A stretch of DNA of 64,000 nt from NCBI RefSeq assembly GCF_024713945.1, contig NC_134681.1, positions 4,999,501-5,063,500 on the forward strand, in the 5' to 3' direction. Below, piece after piece: positions 34,479-48,612 of the stretch (its first letter is position 1; each line of letters begins with the position of its first letter). The notes under the pieces are model-generated. The model was not told where the DNA came from and searched no databases. It was given only the letters and a program-made list of their open reading frames with translations. The position numbers were made by a program, and so were the translations under genes. The DNA comes from Dermatophagoides farinae (taxonomy: Eukaryota; Arthropoda; Arachnida; Sarcoptiformes; Pyroglyphidae).

Positions 34479-37400
34479 ATGGCGCTCGTATCTTCGGATT
34501 CTGGATCCAAAAAGGCAACAGCTGTTTGTTTGCGTGTGTCCACATCGGGCTTTTATTGTTTGTTTTTTTTTCTTGCTCAACTAAACATGATTAATCCCGA
34601 TGATGATGATGATGATGAATTTAGTGCGAATAAAGTTATTAATTTAGATTCTTCAGATGATGACATCAATGATATTAGCTTACAAACGACAAAAAAACGT
34701 AAGCACAACGAATCCGATGATGGCCGTGTTCAAATCAATCTGGACAAGACACTTATTCCAAAATCCAAAGATAAGACAATTGGTTTGGCTTTCAGTGGAG
34801 AAAAATCTGAACTAGAAGCACTCGGTATTGTATCCTATCAACATTCAGTTTATGAAGAAAAATTTGTCGATCAAATAGAAAAGAATGTTGATGAATTTTC
34901 TGAAAAACAACATTCACAAAATGATGTTGACGATAATTCAGATGAAAAACAATCAATCGTTGAACTTAGTGAACAAGATGAATGTAGTCAAGAAGATGCT
35001 TCAACTTCTGGTATTGAACCATTAGATGATGATGATGATGAATTTACTCCTGATGATGGTCCATCATATGTTGATGATTTAAACGATTATTTTGATGATG
35101 ATGTAGATAGATTTTTAGAGGCTCCCGATAATTGTAATATCGAAATTTCGAGAAAAAAATGTGAAAAAATTGACGATTCAAAAGCTATCGATAATGTACG
35201 ACGAAATCGTATTCGTGATGATGGTGATATTACAATTTATCGTGAACGTATTGCGGCATATGAAACAAGCCGATTACAATCCAATGATGATGAATCATCT
35301 AACGATAACGATGAAGAATTGCATAGGATTAATGAAGATTTTTCTATACCAAAACGTGTTTGGGAACGTTTATATGAATATCAACATGATGCAGTTAAAT
35401 GGATGTGTGATTTGCATATTAAACTATGTGGCGGAATACTTGGTGATGAAATGGGCCTAGGCAAAACTGTTGAAGTAATTTCATTTCTTATTTCATTATC
35501 ATTCTCTAAATCATACGAAGTAAGTGAATGTTATAAATATCTTGGACCCGTATTGCTTGTATGTCCAGCTACGGTTATGTATCAATGGGTTAATGAATTT
35601 CATAAATGGTGGCCACCTTTTCGTGTTGCTGTTTTACATCAAAGTGGTTCTTATAAAGGTAAAAGCCGTACTAAATTGGTGAATGATATAATCCAAACGA
35701 ATGGCATATTGATTACATCGTACAAATCACTTGTGTGTTTTCAAAAGTATTTGGTACCGAAAAATTGGCATTATGTTATACTGGATGAAGGCCATAAAAT
35801 ACGAAATCCAATTGCACAAGTTACTCAATGCTGTAAACTTGTAAGTTTGACATGAAAAAGATATCAATTTTATTTTATTAAATATGATTTTTTTTTCTAA
35901 ATGCAGTTTGAAACCTGTCATCGATTAATATTGTCCGGTACACCCATTCAAAATGATCTCACAGAATTATGGTCATTGATGAATTTTGTATTTCCTAATA
36001 AACTTGGTTCATTAGATTCATTTATGAAAAGTTTGGGTATGGCCATCAAAAAAGGTGGTTATAGCCATGCAACAGAACAAGAAATTCAAGATAGTTTCAA
36101 TTGTTCGGTGGTTTTACGTGATTTAATCAAACCATATCTACTTAGACGAACGAAAGATGAAATCAAAAATAATCTTTCATTGCCACCGAAAAATGAACAA
36201 GTTTTGTTCTGTAAATTGACCGATATTCAAAAACAGTATTATCAAGATTATATCAATTCAGAAGCATTTGCTCGAATTGACATGCAAAAAGCTTCAATCT
36301 TTAAGGCATTAGTCAATATACGTAAAATCTGTAATCATCCATATTTGTTTTCAAAAGAATGTAATCCAGATGGTAAATTTGACAAAGATTTTTTCAAAAT
36401 GTCTAGTAAAATGGTTGTAGTAAATGCTTTGCTTAAACTATGGTAAGTGACATTTCTAATTGATCATCGTTGATAATAATATTGTTAATTATACGTTTTG
36501 ATAGGCACAAACAAGATCAAAAAGTTCTCATGTTCACTCAGGGTAGACAAATGTTGAATTTGTTGGAACGTTGGGTGATTAAGAAAAAATACAGTTACTT
36601 CCGTATGGATGGTACAACCTCGATTAATATGAGACAAAGTTTGATTAAATCATTTAATGAAGATGAAACGAAATTCGTGTTTCTATTGACTACACGAGTT
36701 GGTGGTGTTGGCGTTTCATTAACCGGTGCCAATCGTGTCATTATATTTGATCCGGATTGGAATCCATGTACCGATATACAGGCTCGTGAACGTTGCTGGC
36801 GTATTGGTCAACGGCGTGATGTTATTATCTATCGTTTGATGACATCAGGTACAGTGGAAGAAAAAATCTATCATCGGCAAATATTCAAACAATATCTAAG
36901 TAATCGAATTCTTCGTGATCCTAAACATCAAAAATTTGTAAAAATGAACAATATGCGTGAATTGTTTACATTAAGTGACTGTAGTGAAACTGGTCTTTAT
37001 TTCTATGATTCAAAAGTCAAATTAAATCGAAAGAATAATCATAAGAAATTCGATGAACTTCGGAAACAATCGTCATCATCAACAAATGAAAAATCTCCGG
37101 GCAAAAAACTGCCAAAAATACCAAAGAAAACTTATGATAATTCAGATAACGGTAATCGAAATAAAACAAAACTTATCGATTGGTCAAATGTGAAGATTGA
37201 AATTTCTGAAGAACGGCGACGAGAACTACGTGAACAGGTGAAAAAGATTTGTCAGAAACAATTTGAAAAAAATTCTTGTTCATCCAGTTCAAATGCTGTT
37301 GAATCATTGTCACAATCATCAAGTCATAGTAAAGTGGATTCTTCATTGGAAAATCCCAATGAATCATTGTCTCAAAATAAATCAACAGATATTCAATATG

Positions 37401-38185
37401 TAATCGATAATCGTCCTAATGGTGTTAAGGTGAAAATATTGAGCGAAAAAAAGAAACAACAATCCAATTCTGCTAATTTCGAAGGACATCAAATAAAGTA
37501 TCTGGTAAAAAAGGAAAATTACAACGAAACAACAGTTAAAAATTCAGATTCGATAAAAAAATCGAATAAAAATGAAGATTATATTCTAAGTAAAATTTTT
37601 GGACGATCAGTCGAAAGTGTTCTTCAACATGACCGAATTGAATATAATCCAATTCCAGACCATTCACTCATAGAAAAAGAAGCCAAAGAACTAGCTAAAC
37701 AGGCAATCGAAAATCTTAAACAACAGATTTTTAGTCAGCATTCGTCATCATCATCATCATCACTATCAACAACATCCAGCAATAATAGATTATCAAGTTT
37801 AATTAAACCTAGATTGAAAACACTATCATCGAATCAAGAAAAAAATTTAAGTAGTAACAATATTTTACAGGAAAGAGCCAACAAATTTATCGGTCAAAAT
37901 GTTTCAAATAATTTGCCATTGCCGAATCAATTCGATGAATATAAAACATTGGCAATGGATCTTTATCAATTTCTACGTGATCATAATGGTCGTGTTTCCA
38001 CCGATACTATTGTAGAAGAATTTCGTCCACGAATTCGTAACAATCAATCAGCCTCTTTCCGTGAATTGTTAATAAATATGGCTACCATAGAATCAGATTG
38101 TTCCATACAGAATGAACGAAAAAGAAGTGTTGACAAATATTGGAAACTAAAAGAGGAATTCCGTTTGCTTCCATCATCATCATGA
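34479..38185 (+). CDS. ERCC6: ERCC6/CSB-type SWI2/SNF2 DNA-dependent ATPase
   Basis: Three exons join in frame: 34479-35840, 35907-36442, 36505-38185 (1192 residues; human ERCC6 is longer). The family remodels chromatin and RNA polymerase II at DNA lesions in transcription-coupled repair, in the nucleus. The N-terminal third is acidic (several Asp/Glu runs). The ATPase core has motif I LGDEMGLGKT (about 320-329), motif II DEGH (about 436-439) and motif III SGTPIQND. The second lobe has TTRVGGVGVSLTGANRV and RCWRIGQ (about 735). The segment KIYHRQIFKQYLSNRILRDP after motif VI is characteristic of ERCC6 rather than other SNF2 proteins. A C-terminal segment at about 1110-1185 fits the CSB winged-helix region. 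The start used has G at +4 and A at -3. A later ATG (34588) would drop 36 odd residues. AATAAA signals lie at 38465-38496. Confidence 0.93.
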
Positions 38186-38549
38186 ATATTTTATTTCCAT
38201 TTTCATTGAATTAGGATTTTTAAAATTTTTCTTTTCATATACATTTTTTTTGTTGTTATCAAAATTTAATTGGCAACATTTGATTATTATTCAATTTGAA
38301 AATATTTTTCTGATTATAAATGTTTTTTTTCTTATTTGACTAAAACAAAAAAAAAGTCAAACAACAACATCCGGAAATTTGTATATTCATTCTGCTTTGA
38401 ACTACGAATATATTCTTTATTTTAGGACATAAAATTTTTGAGTAAACATTGATATAAAATTGGAAATAAATGTAAATGTAAATAAAATAAAATAAAATTT
38501 ATGGAAAAGCTTGGAAAGTTGGTTTTTTTTCATTTCAATTTGAATATAG
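38186..38549. other. Convergent 3' regions of ERCC6 and RPE
   Basis: This 364-bp tail-to-tail gap has plus-strand AATAAA signals only at 38465-38470 and 38481-38496, close to the RPE stop. The RPE minus-strand AATAAA is at 38421-38416, nearer ERCC6. If these signals are used, the two 3' untranslated regions overlap. Confidence 0.5.
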
Positions 38550-39340
38550 TTAATCACTTGTTGAATATAAATCACTACGCATTTTAAGTACATCTTCATG
38601 TTTTTTTGTTGATCGTAACAATGCTGAACCACATACAATTTGATTGGCGCCGGCTTTTCCACAAATATCAGTATTGGCCGAAGAAACACCACCATCCAAT
38701 TCAATATCGATCATTTTTGATTGTTTTAATGAACGCAAATGTTCAACTTTATGCATCATATTGGCCATAAATTTTTGTCCACCAAGACCAGGTTGTACTG
38801 TCATAATCAAAATGGAATCAACTAAACAAAGAAATGGTTCAACTACTTGTACCGGTGTTTCTGGATTGATAGCCAATGCAACATTCATATTTGATGCACG
38901 TATTGATTCGATTATTTCTTCAACACTGTATTTATATTCTGGACAATTATTTTTGGTCACTTCATAATGGAATATATAACGGCTAACACCAGCCAATGCC
39001 ATTGGTTTAATAAATTTCATTGGATGTTCAACCATCATATGTACTTCGAATGTAATTTCACTATAAACAAGAACAACAATTCATCATCAGATTTAATTCT
39101 TTAAAAAAAATCAAAATTCAATAATAATAATAACTAAGATTCTTACGGAAAATCACGTATCAAATTGAGCACAAACGATGGACCAAATGTAATGTCATCA
39201 ACAAAATTACCATCCATAACATCCAGATGTACAAAATCGATACCAGCATCAATCAATTCACGCAGTTCTTCACGTATTCGTATGAAATTACAATTTAATA
39301 TTGATGCACCAACTGCAGCATGGACACATTTAGGGGACAT
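38550..39340 (-). CDS. RPE: Ribulose-phosphate 3-epimerase
   Basis: Two exons, 39340-39147 and 39060-38550, joined in phase 2 (GTAAGA donor, TTATAG acceptor), giving 234 residues (human RPE has 228). The cytosolic enzyme interconverts D-ribulose 5-phosphate and D-xylulose 5-phosphate in the non-oxidative pentose phosphate pathway. The TIM-barrel signatures are clear: HLDVMDGNFV with metal ligands His38 and Asp40, HMMVEHP with His72, MTVQPGLGGQKF, and IELDGGV with Asp near 187 (metal and catalytic). A phosphate-binding CGSALLRS loop follows. The start ATG is directly followed by the conserved ASILNCNF start of the barrel. The gene lies 333 bp downstream of the HPS3-like gene on the same strand and converges with ERCC6. 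Confidence 0.96.
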
Positions 39341-39673
39341 TTTTTGAATTTTTAATTTATTATTAAAATTTTCAAAATGAATAGAAAAAAATTTGGAAAA
39401 AAATCAAATTAAGAAAAACGTGTTGAAAATTGTTTTTTTCAATAAAAAAAAAAGACTAGAAAGATTGGTTTTCAATTCATCACACTTGTGAGCATGTTGA
39501 TAAAATGTATTGACGTCGTTCTTTTTTTTCTGCTTCATTAACATTTTTATTCATCAACATTTGATGATATATCGTCAAGGACAATATTGATCAATTTTTT
39601 TTCAAAATAACCAACAACTGGCTCGTCAGGGGGCGATGCTGTTTCAGTATGATTGTTTCACATTTTTTAATCA
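39341..39673. other. Short gap between HPS3-like and RPE genes
   Basis: 333 bp that must hold both the 3' end of the HPS3-like gene (minus-strand AATAAA at 39551-39546) and the RPE promoter. No clear TATA box is seen. Confidence 0.5.
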
Positions 39674-41966
39674 TCATAAAAATTGTTGCTCAATTTCATA
39701 TCGTAATTCGGCAAATAATTGCTTACAATAATTCAAATCATTTCCAGATGATGATGATGATGATGATGATGATGAAAATTGTAGACTAAATCGTAGTAAG
39801 CCAAATAAATAATAATAAAACTGATATATACGATCATTTGGATTCAATTCATTTGTCTGCATTGGTAATGTATCGTTTTCAATATCAATCAACATTGTTG
39901 TAGATATAGCTGGAAAGTAACGAAAACATTGATCATCTATGATTACAATTTTAGGATCAAGAATTGGCAATTTGTTGCCAGTTTTTTCAATGACAATCTG
40001 ATCATCGTCATATGTGATAAAACTATCAAAATATTCATCGACATACAAACTAATCAATGCATTATAAGCAGAATCGGCCAATAAATTGAATAATCGAGCC
40101 AAAACTTTTCGACGTAAAATAACAATATCATCACTTTTGATGGTGGATATAATTCGTCGAATTGTTTGTCCGATTAATCGATCAAGTAAATTTCGATCAT
40201 ATGGTCGTGTTTTGGTCGTAATTGGATTCCAACAAATTTCGGCCAATATTTTTAATGGAATGATAACATCTTCGGACTGATCATGGTCACTATTAATTTG
40301 TCGAATTGAATGTCGACAATAATCATGTAATGAACGTATGTTTGGTTTATCCAATAGATATATGGTCGATACACCGGTACTTGGCATACAAGCCAACAAT
40401 ACGAATGCCATGCCCTGGATGATTGATTGTGCACCAAAAAATTGATTTTTACCAATTAAAAACATTCGTTTGATAGATGGAACTGTATCCGATCGAAATT
40501 TCGTAAGGAAATTATGTACATGACTAGCATAGATAGATAGGCCATCATTGCCCAACACATAGATGACATCATGTCGTATGTTGACAGCGAAACAATTAAC
40601 AAATCGTCCATTTAAACTACGGCTTGATATTGGAATCAAACGCATTGGATCTCGTTTCAAATAAATTGCATAAGCCCATAAATGATCATTCCATAAAATG
40701 TAAACAATAATAATGTCATTATCGATGTTTTCCATTTCAATCTGATAGCTAAGATATTGTGAATTCTTGTTGTGGTTCGAATAATTTTTGACATCAATCA
40801 ATGTTGATGAATGATGTATTGGACGATTTAATGGAATTGAATCAAACGATATGGCCGGATTTAGTGTTCGACAAAACACGTGGCCATTTCCCGCATCGAT
40901 TGATTCATCATTCAAATCATTATCATTGTAAATCTTGAATGGACATGCCTTTGGTGTCATTGGTCCATATATTTCATGTTGACCGGGTTTTACCATAAGA
41001 TTATTGTAAACAATTTTTTTGTCGACAATTGAATTTTCATGTTTTGATTGTTTATTAAATTCTGTAATTCGAATGATTTGAACATGATCATTAGACATAT
41101 AGGCACAATAACCTGAGTTAAATCTAATAATATCGGCTATAAATGAAATTCGAATACGTTTGATTCGTATGAAATCTATGATGGATCGACATTGATCAAC
41201 AATAATAAGCTCATAGATCAAAATCATCGGTTCATTGGCCAATCCAATGGCAATATGGCCATCATTAGGACAGCAAGCAATGGTACGTAAATCAGAATAT
41301 TCTTTATCTTCGATTATAATATTAGCTTCGATAGAATCGATATCCATTTCGATATCACGAGAAATACCAGCAGGTCTAAAATGTTCATAATTAGCCATAA
41401 TTGAAACATTTTTGGCTGGAAAATTTGGATAAATTAGAATTTGTCTTCGGCGAATGATCTGTTTCTTCTCGATTAATAAAGCTAAATATGATAACGATGA
41501 ATGACGAATCGATTTTGGTCCAACATAGCGATATGTAATCACTTTTATCTGTCGAACAATTGGTATCGATTGAATAGGTAAACGATGGTCATAATCATTA
41601 TTGTTATTACTATTTGTCAAATTTGTTGTTGACCATTCATCAATCTGTTGTCGGCCATAGATATCGATACAAGAATATAAATCACGTATAACGAATATAT
41701 CATCATCACCGGTAACACCGACATGTGTAGCACCACATTCAGTTAAAAATGTTTGCTGTTTTTGGAACCAATATAATAGATCATCTGTACGTGAATGATC
41801 GACAAATCGATCATGTCGATTGTCGGCCATTATTTTCATCTACATATTAAACATACAAAATCAATAATAACAAAGTTTGATTTTTAATAATACAAATCAT
41901 CTATATATACGTGAATAGGTATATGAAATCAAAACTTACCACTTGTTGATATTGTAAGGCATCCAT
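39674..41966 (-). CDS. HPS3-like protein (putative BLOC-2 subunit)
   Basis: Two exons: a nine-codon first exon 41966-41940 (MDALQYQQV, donor GTAAGT) and 41839-39674 (acceptor TATGTAG), 730 residues. If the first exon is wrong, translation could start at 41839. The resemblance to Hermansky-Pudlak syndrome 3 protein is from memory: the early QQV, a DRF motif soon after, a YLALLIEKK segment resembling YLVAIEEKN, and a central RTIACCPNDGHIAIGL block matching the human ISCCPVKGDLLVG region, followed by aligned hydrophobic strands. This fits a beta-propeller-like N-terminal half. BLOC-2 works in biogenesis of lysosome-related organelles in the cytoplasm. Human HPS3 is about 1000 residues, so the C-terminal half is shorter or missing here. 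A Ser run (about 691-701) comes from a microsatellite. The family call is moderate, and the coding status is strong. Confidence 0.6.
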
Positions 41967-43682
41967 GTGATGATGATTATGATGAGTACAACACATACAT
42001 ACAACGAATCAGCCAAATGATAAATGAGGAACAACTGCAGCCACCTTACGGCCATATCCAGAATTCTGGAACTCTAATTTCTTTTTCTTTCTTTTATTAA
42101 AAAAAAAAATGTAAATTAATTGACAAATTAAATAAATAAAATGAAAAAAAATGAATCAACTGTGTCCTATTAATATACAAAATATTTCGAAATCAATGTC
42201 AGTGGATTAAAACATTTGGAATTGATTATTATTTGATCATTGGAATTTTTGTTGTTGTTGTTGGCCATTGTTCAATGAATGATTGATTTTCATCATTTCA
42301 GGATTTTTTTTTGTTGTTGTTTGCCATCATATATTCTATGTGGCCATATTTCGTCAATGGATACACAATGATATAGACTCTATATGGACATCTGTATCAC
42401 CATTATTTTTATTGAATAAAAAAAAGAGTCTAAGAAACATAATAATGATAAGCCAAAAAAAAAATACGAATCTGGATTAATTGTGATTAATATGAATCGA
42501 TTGTTGTATGTTCGAAAAAAATTGTTTTTTTTCCTTTTTCCATAATCGATGATCATCGTAATTACAATGGACACAATATTGTGTCCATGATGATGATGAT
42601 GATGTTGTTTCATTTTCGAAATTGCAAAATCATCTCATTATATTGAACAAATTCTAAAATGATTACCAATCTATTGAATAAATTTTCTTTTTTTTTCATT
42701 ATTCAGTTTAATTTTGTTTTTTTTTTGTTTTGTTTTGTTGGTTTTATCAAGGTTTTTTTCGGGCGTATGTGACATTTGTGATGATGGCAGACGACCTATG
42801 CATGTGTGTTTTGTTGTTGTTGTTCTGTTGTATACCATATAAATGAAATGTATGTATGTATGTATGTATGTAGCTATTTTTGGAATTTATTTGATTTGCG
42901 TTATTTTTTTTTGTTTGTCGTATTTTCACTCTCAATTTTATCATTATTAGACAATTGCCTCGCCCTGAATGAATTTTTGTTGTTGTTGTTGTTGTTGTTA
43001 CCGTTGTTTTTTGTGTCCATGATTAGAAAATGGATTTTATATTCATCGTTGAAACGAAAAAAAAAAAAAATAAAATAATCATGATCATGTGATCAAATAT
43101 ATGAATTACATGATGATTGAATGATAAAATAGGAAAAAAAAAGTTTGGAATGTCTAGATTTTTTTTTGTTTCTGTTGTTGATTGAAATTTTCATTCATAC
43201 ACACAGTTATTATTACATTGAGATACTCATTTGCATAGACAGATTTGGGGAGAAAAAAAATATCAAAATCTTGACATTGAAAAAAAAAATTCTCTCTTTG
43301 TGTGAATTCCTAATGAATTCCTACACTGACATTTGATTAGATTAAAATGCTGCAACAAAAAAAAAACATTGACCGTTTTTCTCCCGGTTATTAAGATTAA
43401 CATAAACATTATTTTTCAATATTATTTTTAGTGATTAAGTTGATTATCTAGCTGTTGGCTAGCAAGCAACTATTGTCGTTGTTGTTGTTGTTGATGATGG
43501 TGATGATGGTGATGATGGTGATAATGACCATGGCATATTTAGTTGATAATCGATTTGATGATTAACTGTCAAATTGGAAATTTTTTTTTTCGTCTCCTTC
43601 ACCACCACCATCACTATAAATGGCGTGATTTTCATTCATTTATTCATCTATTTTTCGTTTTTGGTGTTATATTAATCCAATT
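41967..43682. other. Gene-free stretch upstream of HPS3-like gene
   Basis: No gene is seen. It holds a TTG run (42980-42998), TATG repeats (42849-42871), TGA runs (about 42589-42605 and 43493-43520) and poly-A/T tracts. Confidence 0.5.
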
Positions 43683-43693
43683 GGGGGGGGGGG
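43683..43693. repeat. Poly-G tract of 11
   Basis: Eleven consecutive G on the plus strand, very rare in this AT-rich window, lie about 20 bp before the long TG tract. Confidence 0.9.
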
Positions 43694-43711
43694 AAATATT
43701 TGAATGCCAAA

Positions 43712-43900
<189 letters not shown>

Positions 43901-44551
43901 TTGTATTTGTAAGAAGAAAAATTCACATTGAATTTGTTACTACAAAAAAAAATAACATTTTTTTACTTATTGCATAAAAAGTGAACAAGAAACAGACAAA
44001 CCCATGTTATCGGCCATAAACAGCCAATTGACAGCCAATTTTAAATCATTTCTGTGATTGATTATTTGATCGATTGATTGATTTAGAGCAATGTGATCGT
44101 CTATCCTGATTTTGTGTCTTTTTTGATACAAAATGGATGAATATATGAATCGTCACAATAATGTTTTTTATTTTTTATTTCAATTTCTGTCAAGCACTTG
44201 AATCAATTTCATTTTAATTTCAATTTTTTTTTAGTTTTGTTTGATGCAATTTTTATTTTTTTCCCTCTTAATTTCACCCATATCAATCAAAAGAAATTAT
44301 GTTGCAAGAAATGAATACCATAACAACAACATCATCATTAATCACTACCATTGATTGATGATTGATCCATTTAAATATAATAATAATAATTGCTAGAGAA
44401 GAAGAAGATGATGATGATGATGATACAATCCAAATTCAGTTTTTTTTTCTAGCTTTAATCGTGAAAATAAATTTTTTTTCTTCATTTTCAATCACATGAT
44501 GATTGTGTTTCAAATATTTAATATTTTTCATGTTTTTTTTGAAAAATAATA

Positions 44552-44588
<37 letters not shown>

Positions 44589-47407
44589 GTTAAATGGTAA
44601 CCACAAATAATTTATTTCGAATCAGAACAACAAACAAAATGAATTTCACGAGCAAAAAAAAATAAATTCTCCAATCCACAAGCATTTGAAATGTAAGAAA
44701 GATGCAAAACACACGTGCCTGGAGAGCAATAGAAAAAAAATAACACAACAACAAAGATCATATCTCCAATAATGTACAGAAAAAAAACAAAAAAAAAACA
44801 AAAGAAATACAAACATTATATGGATTATATGGATAGTTTGATTGTTCATGTTTTGTTTTTTTGTTTTTTGGTGTGTGTGTGTGTGTGATGAACATGATGA
44901 TGATGATCATGATGACCAACACAAATGATAAATGATGATGAGATGTGAATTTATTTTTTTTTTTTGTTTAAAACAATATAATCGTGCTCATACAAATGGA
45001 AAAAAAAATCTAAAACGTTAAAGAGGAAAACCGCAAAACACACGCACACATATAAATGTATGTATATATATACGGTTTATATTTTCATTTTCGTTTTACT
45101 TAAATCATCATCATCATCATCATTGTAAAAAAAATGAAAAAAAAACATTGTCGATTCAATTCGTGTGTATATGCGTCGTTTTATATATTATATTATTATT
45201 ATTATTATATAAATTACAATGAAAATGAAAATTGTTACCACGTGTTTGAACTCGATATCATTCAAACTATTGTTATTATTATGTGAATACACGAACAAAA
45301 CACATTGTTAAGAAAAGAAGAAGAAGAAAAAAAAATTACGTTCATTTTTTTTTGAATCATTTAGATTGTGGAATCATTTTTTTTTTTTTTTGGTTTTTTG
45401 TCCCCTCCACCCCTTTCCTTTCCTTTTTTTGTTCCCTCTTCAGGATCGATCGATGGATTTCCAATAACCTTCACCTTCTTTTTTTCTTATTGTCACAAAA
45501 AACAAAACAAAACAAAAAAAATTTGAAGTATGGTTCCCACACTACTTTTTGGTCTTTCAAACATTTTTAACAAGATCGTTGATCCATTTTTTTCTTTCTT
45601 TTTTTTTCTTAAATTTTCAACAATTTTTCAACTGTCATCACTTGTTGTTGTTGTTGTAAAATTGTTAGTTGAAACAAAACAATTCGATCATTATTATTAT
45701 TATTATTGTCAACCAATTGATTTGAATTGAAACAAAAACAAAAACAAAAACAAAAAAACAAAAAACAAAAAATATGCAAATGAAAAACAAAAACAAAAAT
45801 CTAGTCTCCTTGTGATTGTGATGATTGTTAGTGAATGAATCGAAACAATTGAATATTTTTTCGTATCGTTTCGTTTCATGATCTCCTCCCATATATTTCT
45901 GATATCTTGTCTGTATTTTTTTTTTTTGTTAACTTTTCAACATTTTCAACATTGTTTGTCGCCATCATTTCATTAAGGTAATTTATGTAATAATGATAAT
46001 GTGGATTGACAACAACAACAACAACTGCAACAACAACAACAACAACAAAACACAAGATTCACAAGCCAAGATTAAGAAAAAGAAAAAGTTTAATCACAAT
46101 CGAATGTAGAATTGATGATGATGATGATGAAAATTGCCGTTTAATATATCGTCGTTTTTGTTGTTGTTATTGAAAAATTTCAATTTCTGATCTGACACTC
46201 ACACACACACACACACACACACACACATTATATATGAATCAGTGACATTTTAGTGACACTAATTCATTCATTCAATCAAATCAAAATTTCCAAGTGTGTG
46301 TGTGTGTGTGCATTAGATAGATTTGTGAATCGAATTTTTTTTTCTTATTTTGCTTAACATTTCAAATGGTGTTGTTTTTTTTTTTGAATATGAAAACCTT
46401 TTTTTTGTTGTTGCTAACCTTTATTCTTTTTTTTTGTTGGTGTTTATATTCAGAGAGAAAAAAAAACGAAAATTGCATATAAAAAACCAATTATTGTTGT
46501 TCGCCAACTTGTTGCATAAATAAAATTGGATTTTTTTTTCGTTGTTATTCAAAACAAATCATTCTAAAGTGTGAAAGATGCATACACCTGCACACACAAA
46601 TACACACGCACACGCGCCTACGCGATTAAGAATAAATTACTAATCCAGTTGTATGACAAAAAAAAATCATTTTATCAAAATATTAACACAAAGGCCATTG
46701 TTGCTATTGTGTTGACATTTTATAAAAAAAAAAATTTGTCAACAAATTTTCAGCACTTATCATCGTCATCATCATGATAATGAACAAGCAACCTGTTTAA
46801 AACAAAATTTTTGAATTTTTTTTCTCAAAAATTTCGGAAATTTTCAGATAAAAAAAAAGAAAATATGACAAAATTTTGTTCCAAAAAAAAAAAAAAAAAA
46901 TGATGCTGACGATGATTGACAGTTGATCAGTGTCAGGATGACGAGAGAAAAAAAAACTAACGAAAACAAACAAAAAAAAATCGTATAGGTCGTATATACA
47001 TACATGATGAATAACTTGAATGGAGGTGAATTTATCAAATTAATTATCATTATTATTATATCAAATTGTGATTAACGTAGTAAAAATTATTATATTTGAA
47101 TTTATCATGACCATTTTATCATCATTTCCATTATTTCATAGAGATAAAAATGGACCATTTCAAATTAAAACGTGTGTGGAGATTGTTGCATTTTCGAATT
47201 GCCGTTTTTGTTTTCTCCTGATAAATATCATCATCATGAACACTTTAAATTTATCATTATTAATGGGTTTTTTCAACAAAAAAATAAATAAAACTTTCCA
47301 TTTTTGATCTGATTTTTTCTTTTCAATTTCCACTTAAAGTTTATTAAAATTTTTGTCTGTTGAATCACGTGAAATTGTATTTTTCAGTTTAAAAAAAAGT
47401 TATGGAA

Positions 47408-47408
<1 letters not shown>

Positions 47409-47441
<33 letters not shown>

Positions 47442-47451
47442 CGTGCGTGTG
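47409..47451. repeat. (TG)/(CGTG) microsatellite
   Basis: A TG run of about 27 bases passes into CGTG repeats. It lies in gene-free DNA. Confidence 0.9.
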
Positions 47452-48578
47452 GGATGGGGAATGAAGAGAAAAATCAAAAGAAAAAATTTTTTTCATTAAT
47501 CTCATTTAAAGGATTTGGCCATTTACTTTCATAATAATCAAGATCAATGTCATGTCATAACATGTCACTATCGTATAGAGTTGATAAAAATTATTTTGTT
47601 TTGATACAATCCTTGATAATAAACAAACAAACAAAATAGGCATTTTAATCAATCAATCAATCAATCAGTGATCAAAATTTTCATCTGGAACAAAAACAAG
47701 ATTCTTTTTACAAACCAATAATTATTAGCTAAAATCATTGGAATGTTTTATATTTGTATCATCATTAACATGAATTTAAAATGAAACAAAAAAAAACAAA
47801 CATGATCATTGATTTTAAATGAATCAATGATCATGACAACAACAACAAAAACAACAACAACAACAGAAAAACACGCCCATCTTGTTTGTTTGTTTATTAT
47901 TTTTTTTTCTACACCAATCAATCAATGGTTAGCACATTTTGTATCGTAAACATGTATATATACACATTCATTAAATGTCAACGCAAAACAAAACAAAACA
48001 AAATAAACAAAACAAACAAAACGAAAAAAAAAAAAATTCAATTTAAGTGCACATGAAATTTGATGGTCAAATCCTCGATCGATTTAGATTATTAATATCT
48101 GAAGATCATACAATTTTTTTCAAAAGAAAAAAAAACATTTTTGATTATATTGTGCATAGAAAATTAATGTAAAAAAATGTAACCAGTTAAACCATGTCAT
48201 TTGGATTATATTCATATTATATATTGCTTATCATCCATTTTTTTCTGTTCTGCGATTATGGATGGATAATTATGAAATTAATTTCAATTAATCTTTTCAT
48301 TATCAATATCATCATCGTCGTTTTATTTTTTATTTTTTTGCTCAATGATTTATCATTATTTCATTGATGATAATCATGATATGTGTATGTGTTTTTTTTT
48401 TGTTAATTTTTATGTTTCGCATTTCAAAGCCATATGATAATAATGATAAGTGATGATTTAAAATAGAGACAATGACTTTTTGTGACTGTGTGTGTATGTG
48501 TATGTTATTCATTCAGTCACAACAGTGAAAATAAAGGTGTCAAATAATGATAATATGATTATAGTGATGATAATGATA

Positions 48579-48612
<34 letters not shown>

